A stretch of 64,000 nt of DNA from Peiella sedimenti. Its GTDB lineage: Bacteria; Pseudomonadota; Alphaproteobacteria; Caulobacterales; Caulobacteraceae. Location of the stretch: positions 124,001 through 188,000 of the forward strand of contig NZ_JAUKTR010000001.1 of assembly GCF_030504955.1 (NCBI RefSeq). The letters are read 5' to 3'. Shown piece by piece: positions 54,557 to 63,633 of the stretch (within the stretch, counting starts at the first letter, position 1; each line of letters starts with the position of its first letter). A program made the position numbers and the translations under genes. The notes under the pieces were generated by a model that saw only the letters and a program-made list of their open reading frames with translations, did not search any database and was not told the DNA's origin.

Positions 54557-54814
54557 GACCCGGTTGTCCAGCTGGCTGCGCAGGCGCGCCAGCCCCTCGC
54601 GATTGATGCGGTAGGGGCCGCCGCCGTGCGAGGCGATCAGACCCTTACGCTTCAGCTTGCGCCACACCGACAGGGTGCAGTCGCCGAGCCGCAGGCCGTC
54701 CCGCGTCATGCAGACGGCTTCGAGGATGCGGCCGAAGGCGTCGCGCTCCAGAAGGATGCCGCCGCCCTGGGCCAGCACGTGCAGCGTCCGCTGCTCCGCG
54801 CGTGAGATGTTCAT
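54539..54814 (-). CDS. yjhX: YjhX-family protein (UPF0386)
   Basis: A 91-residue protein of the YjhX/UPF0386 family: [20 protein letters not shown], then [26 protein letters not shown] and LRSQLDNR. E. coli YjhX is reported as the toxin of the YjhX-YjhQ pair. No YjhQ-like GNAT antitoxin lies next to it here. The domain looks like a winged helix, so a DNA-binding role is also possible. The last 18 bases overlap the end of rsmD on the other strand. Confidence 0.87.
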   Translation of the reverse strand: MNISRAEQRTLHVLAQGGGILLERDAFGRILEAVCMTRDGLRLGDCTLSVWRKLKRKGLIASHGGGPYRINREGLARLRSQLDNRVSARRW

Positions 54815-54995
54815 GGGAGTGTCCGGTAAAAGGCGTGACAGGTCGCGCCGGGCCGATCAGGCTTCCGGCGGGCGGGTCAGAGGCGTTTCACAGACGACGC
54901 TGCGAAGGCCTCAGGCCTGTCGCGCAATCTCGGACATGGACTTCCCGTTGGGTTTGCCGCTTTCCTTTAGCTTGGCCGCTGCGAACGAGGAAGCC

Positions 54996-55994
54996 ATGCT
55001 GGACCGCCGCCAGATGATGATCGCCTCGGGCGCGGCCCTGGCCCTGCCCGGCGCCGCCTGCGCGCAAGAAGGCTGGCGCCCTCGCGCGTCCCTGCCCTGG
55101 ACCGTGCAGGAGATATACGCCGCCGTGCACCGGGGCCGCATCGTCACGGCGGGCGGCCTGGCGCGCGGGGCCCAAGGCCTGCGCATCGAGGACCGCACCG
55201 GCCTCTACGACCCCGCCGCCGACGCGTGGAACGAAGGCCCGCGCCTGCCCGAGGCGCGGCACCACCCCATGATCGTCGAGGCGGCGGGGCGGCTGTTCGC
55301 CTTCGGCGGCTACCGGCGCGGCCAGGGCGACTGGACCGCCACCAATACGGCCTGGGAGCTGACGGACGCGGGCTGGACCCCGGCCCCGGCCATGCCCGGA
55401 CCCCTGTGCGAGACGGTGGGCGTGGGCCTGAACGGCCGCGTCCACCTGGCCACGGGCCGCTCGCCCATCGGCGCCGCCAACGCCCAGTGGCAGGACCAGG
55501 GCGACGTGGACGTGCACTGGGTCTTTGATCCTGCCGCCGGCCGGTGGGAGACGGCCCGGCCCAATCCCATGGCCAGGAACAGCGCGGCGGGCGCGGTGCT
55601 GGACGGCGCCTTCTGGGTCGCGGGCGGGCGTACGGTGAACGGCGGAGGGACGGGACGGCTGGACCGCTATGATCCGGGCGGCGACCGCTGGGATACGCTG
55701 GCGCCCATTCCCCGCTCGCCCGGCGGCCAGCAGGTGGGCGGGGGCCTCGCCATGGCGGCGCGGGGCGGCAAGCTGGTCGCCTTCGGTGGCGAGTGGTTCT
55801 CAGGGCAGGGCGGCGGGGTCTTTCCCGAAACCTGGATCTATGACCCGGCCAGGGACGTGTGGGAGCGCGGCCCGGACATGCGCACGCCGCGTCATGGGCT
55901 GGCGGCGGGCGAGGTGGGCGGCGTCATCTACGCCATCGCCGGCGGCGAGGTGGTCTCGGGCGGCCGCGCGGGGGGCGTGGTGGAGGCGCTCTAG
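54996..55994 (+). CDS. Exported kelch-repeat beta-propeller protein
   Basis: A 332-residue protein. The twin-arginine-like signal peptide ([20 protein letters not shown]) precedes a kelch-type propeller with about six blades. Repeats show the GG-x-W pattern: [52 protein letters not shown] and [11 protein letters not shown]. The ligand or activity is unknown. GAGGAA lies five bases before ATG 54996. Its TAG stop shares CTAG with the convergent mutL stop. Confidence 0.85.
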   Translation: MLDRRQMMIASGAALALPGAACAQEGWRPRASLPWTVQEIYAAVHRGRIVTAGGLARGAQGLRIEDRTGLYDPAADAWNEGPRLPEARHHPMIVEAAGRLFAFGGYRRGQGDWTATNTAWELTDAGWTPAPAMPGPLCETVGVGLNGRVHLATGRSPIGAANAQWQDQGDVDVHWVFDPAAGRWETARPNPMARNSAAGAVLDGAFWVAGGRTVNGGGTGRLDRYDPGGDRWDTLAPIPRSPGGQQVGGGLAMAARGGKLVAFGGEWFSGQGGGVFPETWIYDPARDVWERGPDMRTPRHGLAAGEVGGVIYAIAGGEVVSGGRAGGVVEAL

Positions 55995-57820
55995 CGCCGC
56001 CCGAACAGCCGTTCGATATCGGCCAGCTTGAGCTCCACATAGGTGGGGCGGCCGTGATTGCACTGGCCAGAGTGGGGCGTGGCCTCCATCTGGCGCAGCA
56101 GGGCGTTCATCTCCTCCGCCGTCAGCCGGCGGCCCGCGCGGATGGAGTGGCGGCAGGCGTGGTCCGCCCCCACCTCGGCCAGCCGCTCGGGCAGGGACAG
56201 GGCCTTGCCCGTTTCGGCCAGATCATCGGCGATGTCGCGAACCATTCCGGCGATGTCGAACTCGCCCAGCGCCGCCGGGGTCTCGCGCACCAGCACCGCG
56301 TCGCCGCCGAAGGGCTCGATGACCAAACCCAGCCCCGCCAGCTCATCCGCCGCGTCGGCCAGGCGCGCCGCCTCGGCGGGCTCCAGCTGCACGATCTCGG
56401 GCGTCAGCAGAGCCTGCCGCGCCACCCGTCCCTCGGCCTGTTGCGTCTTGATCCGCTCATAGACAAGGCGCTCGTGCGCGGCGTGCTGGTCCACCAGGAC
56501 GAAGCCGTCCCGCGTTTGAGCCAGGATGTAGGTCTCGTGGATCTGGGCCCGCGCGGCGCCCAGCGGAAAGTCCTGAAGGGGGCGATCCTCGGGGGCGGGG
56601 ACCGAGGGCGCATACTCGACCTCCACCTCCATGCGGGCGCTGACCTCGGCCACGCCGGGCAGGCTGGATGTGGAGGCAGGCGGCGCGCTCCAGCCGGTCC
56701 AGCCGCTGTAGCCCGACGCGGACGGTTGGGCCGGGCGCCATGCCGGGGCGCCCCGGGGCGCGAAGCCGGCCAGGGCCGCCTGGGCCGTGGTGGTCGAGGC
56801 GCGATTGGCCTCCGCCGCCAGGGCGTGCTTCAGCCCGCCCACGATCAGGCCGCGCACCAGGGCCGGGTCGCGGAAGCGCACCTCGGCCTTGGCCGGATGC
56901 ACGTTCACATCCACCGACAGGGGATCGACGTCCAGATAGAGGGCCGCCACCGGGTGCCGGTCCCGCGCCAGGAAGTCGGCGTATGCCCCCCTCAGCGCCC
57001 CCTGCAGCAGGCGGTCGCGCACCGGGCGGCCGTTGACGAACAGGTACTGGTGGGCGCCGTTGCCCCTGGAAAAGGTCGGCAGGCCCGCATAGCCCGTCAG
57101 CAGCAGGCCCTCGCGCGCCTGATCGATGAGGACGGCGTTCTCGGAGAAGGCGCGGCCCAGGACCGCCTCAAGCCGCGCCAGACGGCCGTCGTGACCGTGC
57201 GGCTCCGCCGGCAGGCGCAGGATGGTCTTGCCGTCCAGCTCGAGCGTGAAGGCCACGGTCGGATGGGCCATGGCCTGGCGTTTGATCTCCTCGGTCACGG
57301 CCATGGCCTCGGCGCGCTCGGACTTCATGAACTTCAGCCGCGCGGGCGTGGCGTAGAATAGGTCGCGCACCTCGACCCGCGCGCCGTGCGGGCCGGGGAA
57401 GGGCGCGGGGCCGACCCGCCCGACCGCGCCGCCTTCGATGCGCAAGGCATGGCCCTCGCCGCCCGCCGTGCGCGAGGTCAGGGTCAGCCGGGCCACCGAG
57501 CCGATGGAGGGCAGGGCCTCGCCCCGAAAGCCCAGCGAGCCGATGCGCAGCAGGTCCACGTCGCCGGCGTCGTCCGGCTCCAGCTTGGAGGTGGCGTGGC
57601 GCTCGACCGCCAGCGGCAGCTCGTCGGGGCCCATGCCCTTGCCGTCGTCGGCCACCAGGATGCGCGACAGGCCGCCGCCGTCCACCTGCACCTCGATGCG
57701 GGTCGCCCCGGCGTCCAGGGCGTTCTCGACCAGCTCCTTGACCGCGCTGGCCGGGCGCTCGACCACCTCGCCGGCGGCGATGCGGTTGACGACCTCGGGG
57801 GGCAGGCGGCGGATGGGCAT
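55991..57820 (-). CDS. mutL: DNA mismatch repair protein MutL
   Basis: MutL couples MutS mismatch recognition to strand removal. The protein has 609 residues. The N-terminal GHKL ATPase has [16 protein letters not shown] and [11 protein letters not shown] variable linker (about 330-410) follows. The C-terminal domain carries the endonuclease motif [15 protein letters not shown] and [12 protein letters not shown] near the end. It is thus the nicking type found in bacteria without MutH. The last bases overlap the kelch gene stop. Confidence 0.97.
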   Translation of the reverse strand: MPIRRLPPEVVNRIAAGEVVERPASAVKELVENALDAGATRIEVQVDGGGLSRILVADDGKGMGPDELPLAVERHATSKLEPDDAGDVDLLRIGSLGFRGEALPSIGSVARLTLTSRTAGGEGHALRIEGGAVGRVGPAPFPGPHGARVEVRDLFYATPARLKFMKSERAEAMAVTEEIKRQAMAHPTVAFTLELDGKTILRLPAEPHGHDGRLARLEAVLGRAFSENAVLIDQAREGLLLTGYAGLPTFSRGNGAHQYLFVNGRPVRDRLLQGALRGAYADFLARDRHPVAALYLDVDPLSVDVNVHPAKAEVRFRDPALVRGLIVGGLKHALAAEANRASTTTAQAALAGFAPRGAPAWRPAQPSASGYSGWTGWSAPPASTSSLPGVAEVSARMEVEVEYAPSVPAPEDRPLQDFPLGAARAQIHETYILAQTRDGFVLVDQHAAHERLVYERIKTQQAEGRVARQALLTPEIVQLEPAEAARLADAADELAGLGLVIEPFGGDAVLVRETPAALGEFDIAGMVRDIADDLAETGKALSLPERLAEVGADHACRHSIRAGRRLTAEEMNALLRQMEATPHSGQCNHGRPTYVELKLADIERLFGRR

Positions 57821-57878
57821 GGCGACTCAGGGAGCTCGGGACCAGAGCCTAGCGGATCAGGCCCGGTCCCGTAACGGA

Positions 57879-57908
57879 AACGGCCGCCGGGTCGCCCCGA
57901 CGGCCGTT
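57879..57908 (-). terminator. Terminator-like hairpin after the lspA-DUF3035 operon
   Basis: A 13-bp stem (AACGGCCGCCGGG at 57879-57891 against CCCGACGGCCGTT at 57896-57908, one G-T pair) with a 4-base loop. It lies 25 bases after the DUF3035 stop. On the minus strand a short TTT follows, so termination is likely but the U-run is weak. Confidence 0.65.
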
Positions 57909-57933
57909 GATAAATAGGCGCTGAAGCCTGGCC

Positions 57934-58497
57934 CTACATGCCCGGCAGCTTGATGCCGCCTTCCGAACGGCGGATGACCACGTCGCGGCCGCCGGTCAGG
58001 GCGCGCAGGCGCTCGGCTTCCGAAGCGGGGTCGATGACCAGGGTGCCGCCGCCGGGCGCCGCCGTGCTGGTGGCGCTCTGGGTGGACGGGTCGCCCCGGC
58101 GCCAGAACATCAGGCGGTCGGCGAAGGATTCCTGCTTGTGGGCCAGGTCGCCGACCTCGTCATCGATGACGAAGCGGGCCAGGGGATCGGCGCGGTCGGC
58201 GCCGGCCTGGCTGGCCAGGGCGCTCTCGGCGGCCGAGCGTTCAGCGGCGGCGCGCTGGCCCAGCAGCACCTGACGGGCCTCGCTCTCGGGGGCCAGCTCC
58301 TGCGGGCGCGGCTGGCCCGGACGCGGCGGCGTCAGGCCGTATTCCGGCGGCAGGGTCAGGGGCGCGGTCGACACGACCAGGAACTCGTCCGGCGTGATCT
58401 TGCTCACGCCCATCTGGTCGCGAAGGGTGTTGCAGCCCGAGGCCGCCAGGCTGGCGGCGCCGATGACGGCCACGGTCGAAAAGGCGCGAAGCTTCAT
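57934..58497 (-). CDS. DUF3035-family lipoprotein
   Basis: A 187-residue lipoprotein of unknown function, regularly found next to lspA in alphaproteobacteria. The signal peptide has the lipobox ASGC (C22). DUF3035 features follow: PDEFLVVSTAPLTLPPEYGL, a Pro-rich stretch, and an Ala/Glu/Arg-rich helical part (LLGQRAAAERSAAESALASQ). The C-terminus RRSEGGIKLPGM is typical. It lies downstream of lspA by 54 bases, in the same direction. Its own lipoprotein signal would be processed by LspA. Confidence 0.85.
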   Translation of the reverse strand: MKLRAFSTVAVIGAASLAASGCNTLRDQMGVSKITPDEFLVVSTAPLTLPPEYGLTPPRPGQPRPQELAPESEARQVLLGQRAAAERSAAESALASQAGADRADPLARFVIDDEVGDLAHKQESFADRLMFWRRGDPSTQSATSTAAPGGGTLVIDPASEAERLRALTGGRDVVIRRSEGGIKLPGM

Positions 58498-58551
58498 TTC
58501 AGACTCCAGGTCGCCGGCCCCAGCCCTCGGGCGCGGCGAAGAGATCAGGTG

Positions 58552-59100
58552 TTACCGCGTTCCGGGCTCGACGCCAACCGGGTCGCCGCGCCGCAGGAAG
58601 AAGGAGTCGACGATGAGCAGGATCACGCCGACGGTGATGGCGCTGTCGGCCACATTGAACACCCACGGAAAGCGCAGGGCCGAGAAGTCGAGGAAGTCGA
58701 TCACGGCCCCGACGCGAACCCGGTCGATGACGTTGCCCAGCGCTCCGCCCATGATCAGGCCGACGGCCAGGGCGAACAGCTCGTTCAGGAACCGCGCCGG
58801 CCCCGTGTGCACCGTCTTCAGCGGCTGGGGCCGCCAGACCCACACGGCCAGGGCGATGGCCACCCCCACCGAGAACAGCGACAGCAGCCAGCGGCTGGTC
58901 TCGCCGCCGGTCAGAAGACCGAACGAGACGCCACGGTTGTAGACCAGGCTCAGCTTGAAGAAGGGCAGCACGTCGATCTGGGCGCGCTGCAGCAGGTCAA
59001 GCCCGTGCAGCACCCAGGCCTTGGTGATCTGATCCAGCACGATGACGACGGCGGCCGTGACATAGGCGATCGCGGCCGAACGGGGCAGGGAAAGGCTCAT
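58552..59100 (-). CDS. lspA: Lipoprotein signal peptidase (signal peptidase II)
   Basis: LspA cleaves signal peptides from prolipoproteins in the inner membrane. The protein has 182 residues and four spans. The two catalytic Asp lie in GNVIDRVRVGAVIDFLDF and FNVADSAITVGV. NRGVSFGLL is the conserved periplasmic loop. It starts 9 bases after ileS, the common ileS-lspA arrangement. Confidence 0.96.
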   Translation of the reverse strand: MSLSLPRSAAIAYVTAAVVIVLDQITKAWVLHGLDLLQRAQIDVLPFFKLSLVYNRGVSFGLLTGGETSRWLLSLFSVGVAIALAVWVWRPQPLKTVHTGPARFLNELFALAVGLIMGGALGNVIDRVRVGAVIDFLDFSALRFPWVFNVADSAITVGVILLIVDSFFLRRGDPVGVEPGTR

Positions 59101-59109
59101 GGCGCTCCC

Positions 59110-62025
59110 TTAGCCGTTGCCGTTCAGATGCGCCACGGCATCCTGACACCGGCCGCACAGACGCGTCTCGGCGTCGAAGTCCGGCATGCGCCGCCAGCAG
59201 CGGGCGCATTTTTCGCGTTCCAGCCGTCGGGTGATCGCTTGGACGTTCCGCCCTTCCAACACCACCTGATCATCAGGCAGCGCTGACACAGCTGCTCCAC
59301 TGGTCCGGAACACTTCGGCTGCGTCCAAGTCTTCGAAAGCAGCCACGTAGCCGGGATCACCGATCCGGACAAAGGATTCTGCGTCGAGAGAACCACCGAT
59401 GATCTTGTCGCGCCGCATGACTTCGAGCTCGGCGTTCACCACCTCAAGCACAGCTTCGATCTTTGCCCACCGCTCCGCCTCGGCGTCGTTGCGCCACGCC
59501 TCCGGCGTCTCCGGCAGCACGCGCAGGCAGTTGGAGCCGCCGTCCGGGAAGCGCGTCGCCCAGGCCTCGTCCATGGTGAAGGGGGTGATCGGCGCCAGCC
59601 AGGCGGTCAGGCGCATGAAAACCTCGTCCATCACCGTGCGGGCCGCGCGGCGGCGGATCGCGTCGGGCCGGTCGCAGTAGAGGCTGTCCTTGCGGATGTC
59701 GAAATACAGGGCCGACAGGTCGCCCGAGCAGAACTCGAGCACACCGCGCACCACGTCCTGGAAGCGATACTCGGCGTAGGCCTTGCGGACCTGGCCGTCG
59801 AGCTCCCACAGGCGGTGCAGGATGTAGCGCTCCAGCGGCGGGAATTGCTCAAGGTCCGTCAGCCGCTCGGCCTCGTCGAAGCCGGCCAGCGCGCCCAGCA
59901 GATAGCGCACCGTGTTCCGCAGCTTGCGGTAGGCGTCGACCGTGGTCTGCAGGATCTGCTTCCCGATGCGCTGATCCTCGGCGTAGTCCACCAGGGCGGC
60001 CCACAGGCGCAGGATGTCGGCACCGGACTCCTTGATGACCGCCTGGGGCTCGACCGTATTGCCCCGCGACTTGGACATCTTCTCGCCGTTCTCATCCAGG
60101 GTGAAGCCGTGGGTGAGCACCGCCCTGTAGGGCGCCCGGCCGCGCGTGCCGCAGGCCTCAAGCAGGGAGGACTGGAACCAGCCGCGGTGCTGGTCCGAGC
60201 CCTCCAGATACAGGTCCGCCGGCCAGTGGCTGTCGTCGCGGCCCTCGATGGTGAAGGCGTGGGTGCAGCCGGAATCGAACCAGACGTCGAGGATGTCCTC
60301 GACCTTCTCGTACCGCTCCGGGTCGTGCACGCCCAGGAAGTCTGACGCGGGCCGCGTGAACCAGGCGTCGGCGCCCTCCGCGCGGATGGCCTCGACGATG
60401 CGGCGGTCCACCTCCGGGTCGTGCAGCGGCTGGCCCGTGTGCTTGTCCACGAACATGGCAAGGGGCGTGCCCCAGGCGCGCTGGCGGCTGATCAGCCAGT
60501 CGGGGCGGCCCTCGACCATGGAGCGGATGCGGTTGCGGCCAGCCTCGGGATGGAAGGCGGTGGCGTCCAGGGCCTCCAGCGCCCGTTCGCGCAGCGTGCC
60601 GTCGCCGTCCAGCGGCTTGTCCATGCGGACGAACCACTGCGGCGTGTTGCGGAAGATGACCGGCGCCTTGGACCGCCACGAGTGGGGATAGGAATGCTCC
60701 AGCCGCCCGCGCGCGAGCAGGGCGCCCGCCTCGATCAGCTTTTCGGTGACGGCGGCGTTGGCCGGGCCGAACTTGCCGGTCTTCTTGCCCTCGGTCTCCA
60801 GCACCTTGAGGCCGCCGAACAGGGGGACATGCTCGAAATAGGCGCCGTCCGCATCAACGGTCTCGGGCACCTCGTGATGACCGTGCTCTCGCCAGACGGC
60901 GTAGTCGTCCGCGCCGTGGCCGGGCGCGGTGTGCACGAAACCCGTGCCGGCGTCGTCGGTGACGTGATCGCCGGACAGCAGCGGCACCGAGAAGCCATAG
61001 CCGGGATGCAGGGGCGCCAAGGGGTGCGCGCACTCCAGCCCGGACGGATTGATCGACCCCAGCCGATCGTACTTCGCCACCTTGGCGGCGGACATGACGT
61101 CAGAGGCCAGCTTGTCGGCCAGGATCAGCCGGTCGCCCGGCCTGGCCCAGGGCTGGAACTCCAGTCCCTCCTCCAGCGCCTGCACCTCATAGAGGCCGTA
61201 CTCGATCTCGGGACCGTAGCTGATGGCCCGGTTGGCCGGGATGGTCCACGGCGTCGTCGTCCAGATGACCACGCTGGGCGTGGCGTGCCTGAAGGCCAGA
61301 AGGTCGTCGTCGTGATGGTCCGTCGCGCCGGTGACCGGGAACTTCACCCACACCGTGGGGCTGACGTGCGGGTGGTACTCAACCTCGGCCTCGGCCAGGG
61401 CGGTGCGCTCGACCGGGCTCCACATGACCGGCTTGGAGCCGCGGTACAGCTGGTCCGAGTTCTTGAAGCGGTGGAACTCCGAGACGATGGTCGCCTCGGT
61501 GGCGTAGTCCATGGTGGCGTAGCGGTTGGCCCAGTCGCCCAGCACGCCCAGGCGCTTGAACTCTTCCCTCTGGGCCTCGATCCAGCCGGCGGCGTAGTCG
61601 CGGCAGGCGGCGCGGAACTCGGCCTTGGAGACCTCGTCCTTGCGCCGGCCCTTGGCCCGGAACTGCTCCTCGATCTTCCACTCGATGGGCAGGCCGTGAC
61701 AGTCCCAGCCGGGCACGTAGTCCACGTCCTTGCCCAGCAGGAACTGCGAGCGGACGACGAAGTCCTTGAGGATCTTGTTCAGCGCGTGCCCGATGTGGAT
61801 GGCCCCGTTGGCATAGGGCGGCCCGTCGTGCAGCACGAACAGCTCGGCGCCCCGGCTCTGGCGGGCCTTGCGCAGCGCGCCGTACAGGTCGCCCCACTGG
61901 TCAAGGATCAGCGGCTCCTTTTGCGGCAGCCCGCCGCGCATGGGGAAGGGCGTCTCCGGCAGGAAGACGGTGGAGCGGTAGTCCGGCTCGTCGGGATTCG
62001 GGGTCGGGGTCTGGGCGTCGGCCAT
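59110..62025 (-). CDS. ileS: Isoleucine--tRNA ligase
   Basis: IleRS charges tRNA-Ile. The protein has 971 residues and is of class I. HIGH lies in NGAIHIGHALNKIL, KMSKS in GEKMSKSRGNTVEP, and the large CP1 editing domain covers about 190-400. The C-terminal zinc finger has CARCWRR and CGRC. Bases about 59217-59470, before the zinc finger, use AT-richer codons (GCT, GCA, GGT, GAT, GAA, TTG) than the rest of the gene. First gene of the ileS-lspA-DUF3035 operon; 175 bases separate it from ribF. Confidence 0.98.
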   Translation of the reverse strand: MADAQTPTPNPDEPDYRSTVFLPETPFPMRGGLPQKEPLILDQWGDLYGALRKARQSRGAELFVLHDGPPYANGAIHIGHALNKILKDFVVRSQFLLGKDVDYVPGWDCHGLPIEWKIEEQFRAKGRRKDEVSKAEFRAACRDYAAGWIEAQREEFKRLGVLGDWANRYATMDYATEATIVSEFHRFKNSDQLYRGSKPVMWSPVERTALAEAEVEYHPHVSPTVWVKFPVTGATDHHDDDLLAFRHATPSVVIWTTTPWTIPANRAISYGPEIEYGLYEVQALEEGLEFQPWARPGDRLILADKLASDVMSAAKVAKYDRLGSINPSGLECAHPLAPLHPGYGFSVPLLSGDHVTDDAGTGFVHTAPGHGADDYAVWREHGHHEVPETVDADGAYFEHVPLFGGLKVLETEGKKTGKFGPANAAVTEKLIEAGALLARGRLEHSYPHSWRSKAPVIFRNTPQWFVRMDKPLDGDGTLRERALEALDATAFHPEAGRNRIRSMVEGRPDWLISRQRAWGTPLAMFVDKHTGQPLHDPEVDRRIVEAIRAEGADAWFTRPASDFLGVHDPERYEKVEDILDVWFDSGCTHAFTIEGRDDSHWPADLYLEGSDQHRGWFQSSLLEACGTRGRAPYRAVLTHGFTLDENGEKMSKSRGNTVEPQAVIKESGADILRLWAALVDYAEDQRIGKQILQTTVDAYRKLRNTVRYLLGALAGFDEAERLTDLEQFPPLERYILHRLWELDGQVRKAYAEYRFQDVVRGVLEFCSGDLSALYFDIRKDSLYCDRPDAIRRRAARTVMDEVFMRLTAWLAPITPFTMDEAWATRFPDGGSNCLRVLPETPEAWRNDAEAERWAKIEAVLEVVNAELEVMRRDKIIGGSLDAESFVRIGDPGYVAAFEDLDAAEVFRTSGAAVSALPDDQVVLEGRNVQAITRRLEREKCARCWRRMPDFDAETRLCGRCQDAVAHLNGNG

Positions 62026-62200
62026 GGCGGGTGTACTCGATGGTCTCGATGGTCGTTCGGGGCGAAGTGGGCTTTACCCGGCGCAGCCGCGGCCTGGCCG
62101 ACGGCTTACGCCGGGCGGCTAATCGAAATCGAGCGGGCGTCGCGAACGGTCATGGGGTTGCTGTAACAGGGGCCGCACCGGTGGGGAAGGGAGAAGGCCG

Positions 62201-63142
62201 TCAGCCCTGCAGCACCCGCCGGGCCTGGACCGCGTCTCGGGCGATCTGGTCCTTGAGCGTGTCGAGATCGGCGAACTTCGCCTCGGGCCGCAGGAAGGCG
62301 ATCAGCTCCACCTCCACCACCTGGCCGTAGAGATCGCCGTCGAAGTCGAATAGCCAGACTTCAAGCAGGGGTTCGGGCGTCTCGAACATGGGCCGCACGC
62401 CCAGGCTGGCGACGCCGTCCAGCACGCGCCCGTCGGGCAGGCGCATGCGCGCCGCATAAATGCCGAAGCGCGGCCGCACATAGTCGTCCAGCGCGATGTT
62501 GGCCGTGGGATAGCCCAGCTCGCGCCCTCGCTTGTCGCCGTGGATGACCTCGCCCTCAATGGCGAAGGGACGGCCCAGAATCTCGGCGGCGCGGGCCGGA
62601 TCGCCCGCCTTCAGCGCCTCGCGCACCGCCGAGGAGGACAGCTTGTCCCCGCCGGGTCCGGCCTGCACCGGCGGCGTCACTGACGCGGTGAAGCCGAAGC
62701 GGCGGCCATACTCGCGCAGCAGGTCGGGCGAGCCGGTTCGGCCCTTGCCGAAGGTGATGTCAAAGCCCGCCGCCACGTGGCGCGCGCCCAGCCCCTCGGC
62801 CAATACCCGTTGGGCGAAGGCCTCGTCCGTCATCTCCGCCAGCTCGGCGTCGAAGGGGATCAGATACAGCCGCTCGACCCCCAGGGCGCTCATGGCGCGG
62901 GCGTCCTGCCCGACCGAGGCGACGCGGAACGGCTCGGCCTCGGGCTGGAACCAGCGGCGCGGATGCGGGTCGAAGCTGATGACCCCGGCCGGTACGCCCA
63001 GGGCCGCCGCCGCGGCCACCGCCTCGCCGATAACGCGCTGGTGGCCCAGATGGACGCCGTCGAAGTTGCCCAGCGCCACGGCGGCGCCGCGCAGCCGCTC
63101 GGGCAGGTTCTTCCAGCCCCGGATGATTTCAATGTCGGCCAC
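62201..63142 (-). CDS. ribF: Bifunctional riboflavin kinase / FAD synthetase
   Basis: RibF makes FMN from riboflavin and FAD from FMN. The protein has 313 residues. The N-terminal FAD synthetase domain has ALGNFDGVHLGHQRVI (nucleotidyltransferase HxGH-type) and a SSSAVREAL motif. The C-terminal riboflavin kinase domain has GRELGYPTANIALD and EVWLFDFDGDLYGQ. The GTG start at 63142 lies 7 bases after the MaoC gene stop and gives the normal family N-terminus. Confidence 0.95.
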   Translation of the reverse strand: MADIEIIRGWKNLPERLRGAAVALGNFDGVHLGHQRVIGEAVAAAAALGVPAGVISFDPHPRRWFQPEAEPFRVASVGQDARAMSALGVERLYLIPFDAELAEMTDEAFAQRVLAEGLGARHVAAGFDITFGKGRTGSPDLLREYGRRFGFTASVTPPVQAGPGGDKLSSSAVREALKAGDPARAAEILGRPFAIEGEVIHGDKRGRELGYPTANIALDDYVRPRFGIYAARMRLPDGRVLDGVASLGVRPMFETPEPLLEVWLFDFDGDLYGQVVEVELIAFLRPEAKFADLDTLKDQIARDAVQARRVLQG

Positions 63143-63149
63143 GGCGCCG

Positions 63150-63596
63150 CTAGTCGCGGTTGCGGCGCTTGCGCGGCACGCGGATGACGGCTTCGCCGTC
63201 CAGCACCGGCTCGCCGTCCACAAGGCACTCGGTCTTGAGAGTCACGCGGGCGCTGGCCTGGTCGATGTCGATGACGGTGACGCGCGCCGTCACCTGATCT
63301 CCGATGCGCACGGGCTTATGGAAGGCCACGGTCTGCTGCAGATAAATGGAGCCCGGCCCGGGCAGTCGGGTGCCCACCACGGCTGACACAAACGACGCCG
63401 ACAGCAGGCCGTGGGCGATGCGGCCGCGATACGCCGTGCGGCTGGCATAGGCTTCGTCCATATGCACCGGGTTGAAGTCGTCCGACGCCTCGGCGAAGCG
63501 CTGGATGCGGTCTTCGGTGATCTCGCGCACCAGCGCCTCGGTCTGGCCGACCGACAGCTCATCAAGGATGTAGCCCTGGAAATCCGTCTCGCTCAT
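63150..63596 (-). CDS. MaoC-family (R)-specific enoyl-CoA hydratase
   Basis: A 148-residue hotdog-fold hydratase. The catalytic Asp/His pair lies in RFAEASDDFNPVHMDEAYA, and RIAHGLLSASFVSAVVGTRL and LQQTVAFHKPVRIGD complete the MaoC pattern. It hydrates trans-2-enoyl-CoA to (R)-3-hydroxyacyl-CoA, a link between beta-oxidation and polyhydroxyalkanoate or lipid synthesis. It lies just upstream of ribF and downstream of the HAD gene on the same strand. Confidence 0.9.
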   Translation of the reverse strand: MSETDFQGYILDELSVGQTEALVREITEDRIQRFAEASDDFNPVHMDEAYASRTAYRGRIAHGLLSASFVSAVVGTRLPGPGSIYLQQTVAFHKPVRIGDQVTARVTVIDIDQASARVTLKTECLVDGEPVLDGEAVIRVPRKRRNRD

Positions 63597-63633
63597 GGGG
63601 CGGATTTAGCGCGGGGCGCCCGAATTGGCGAGC

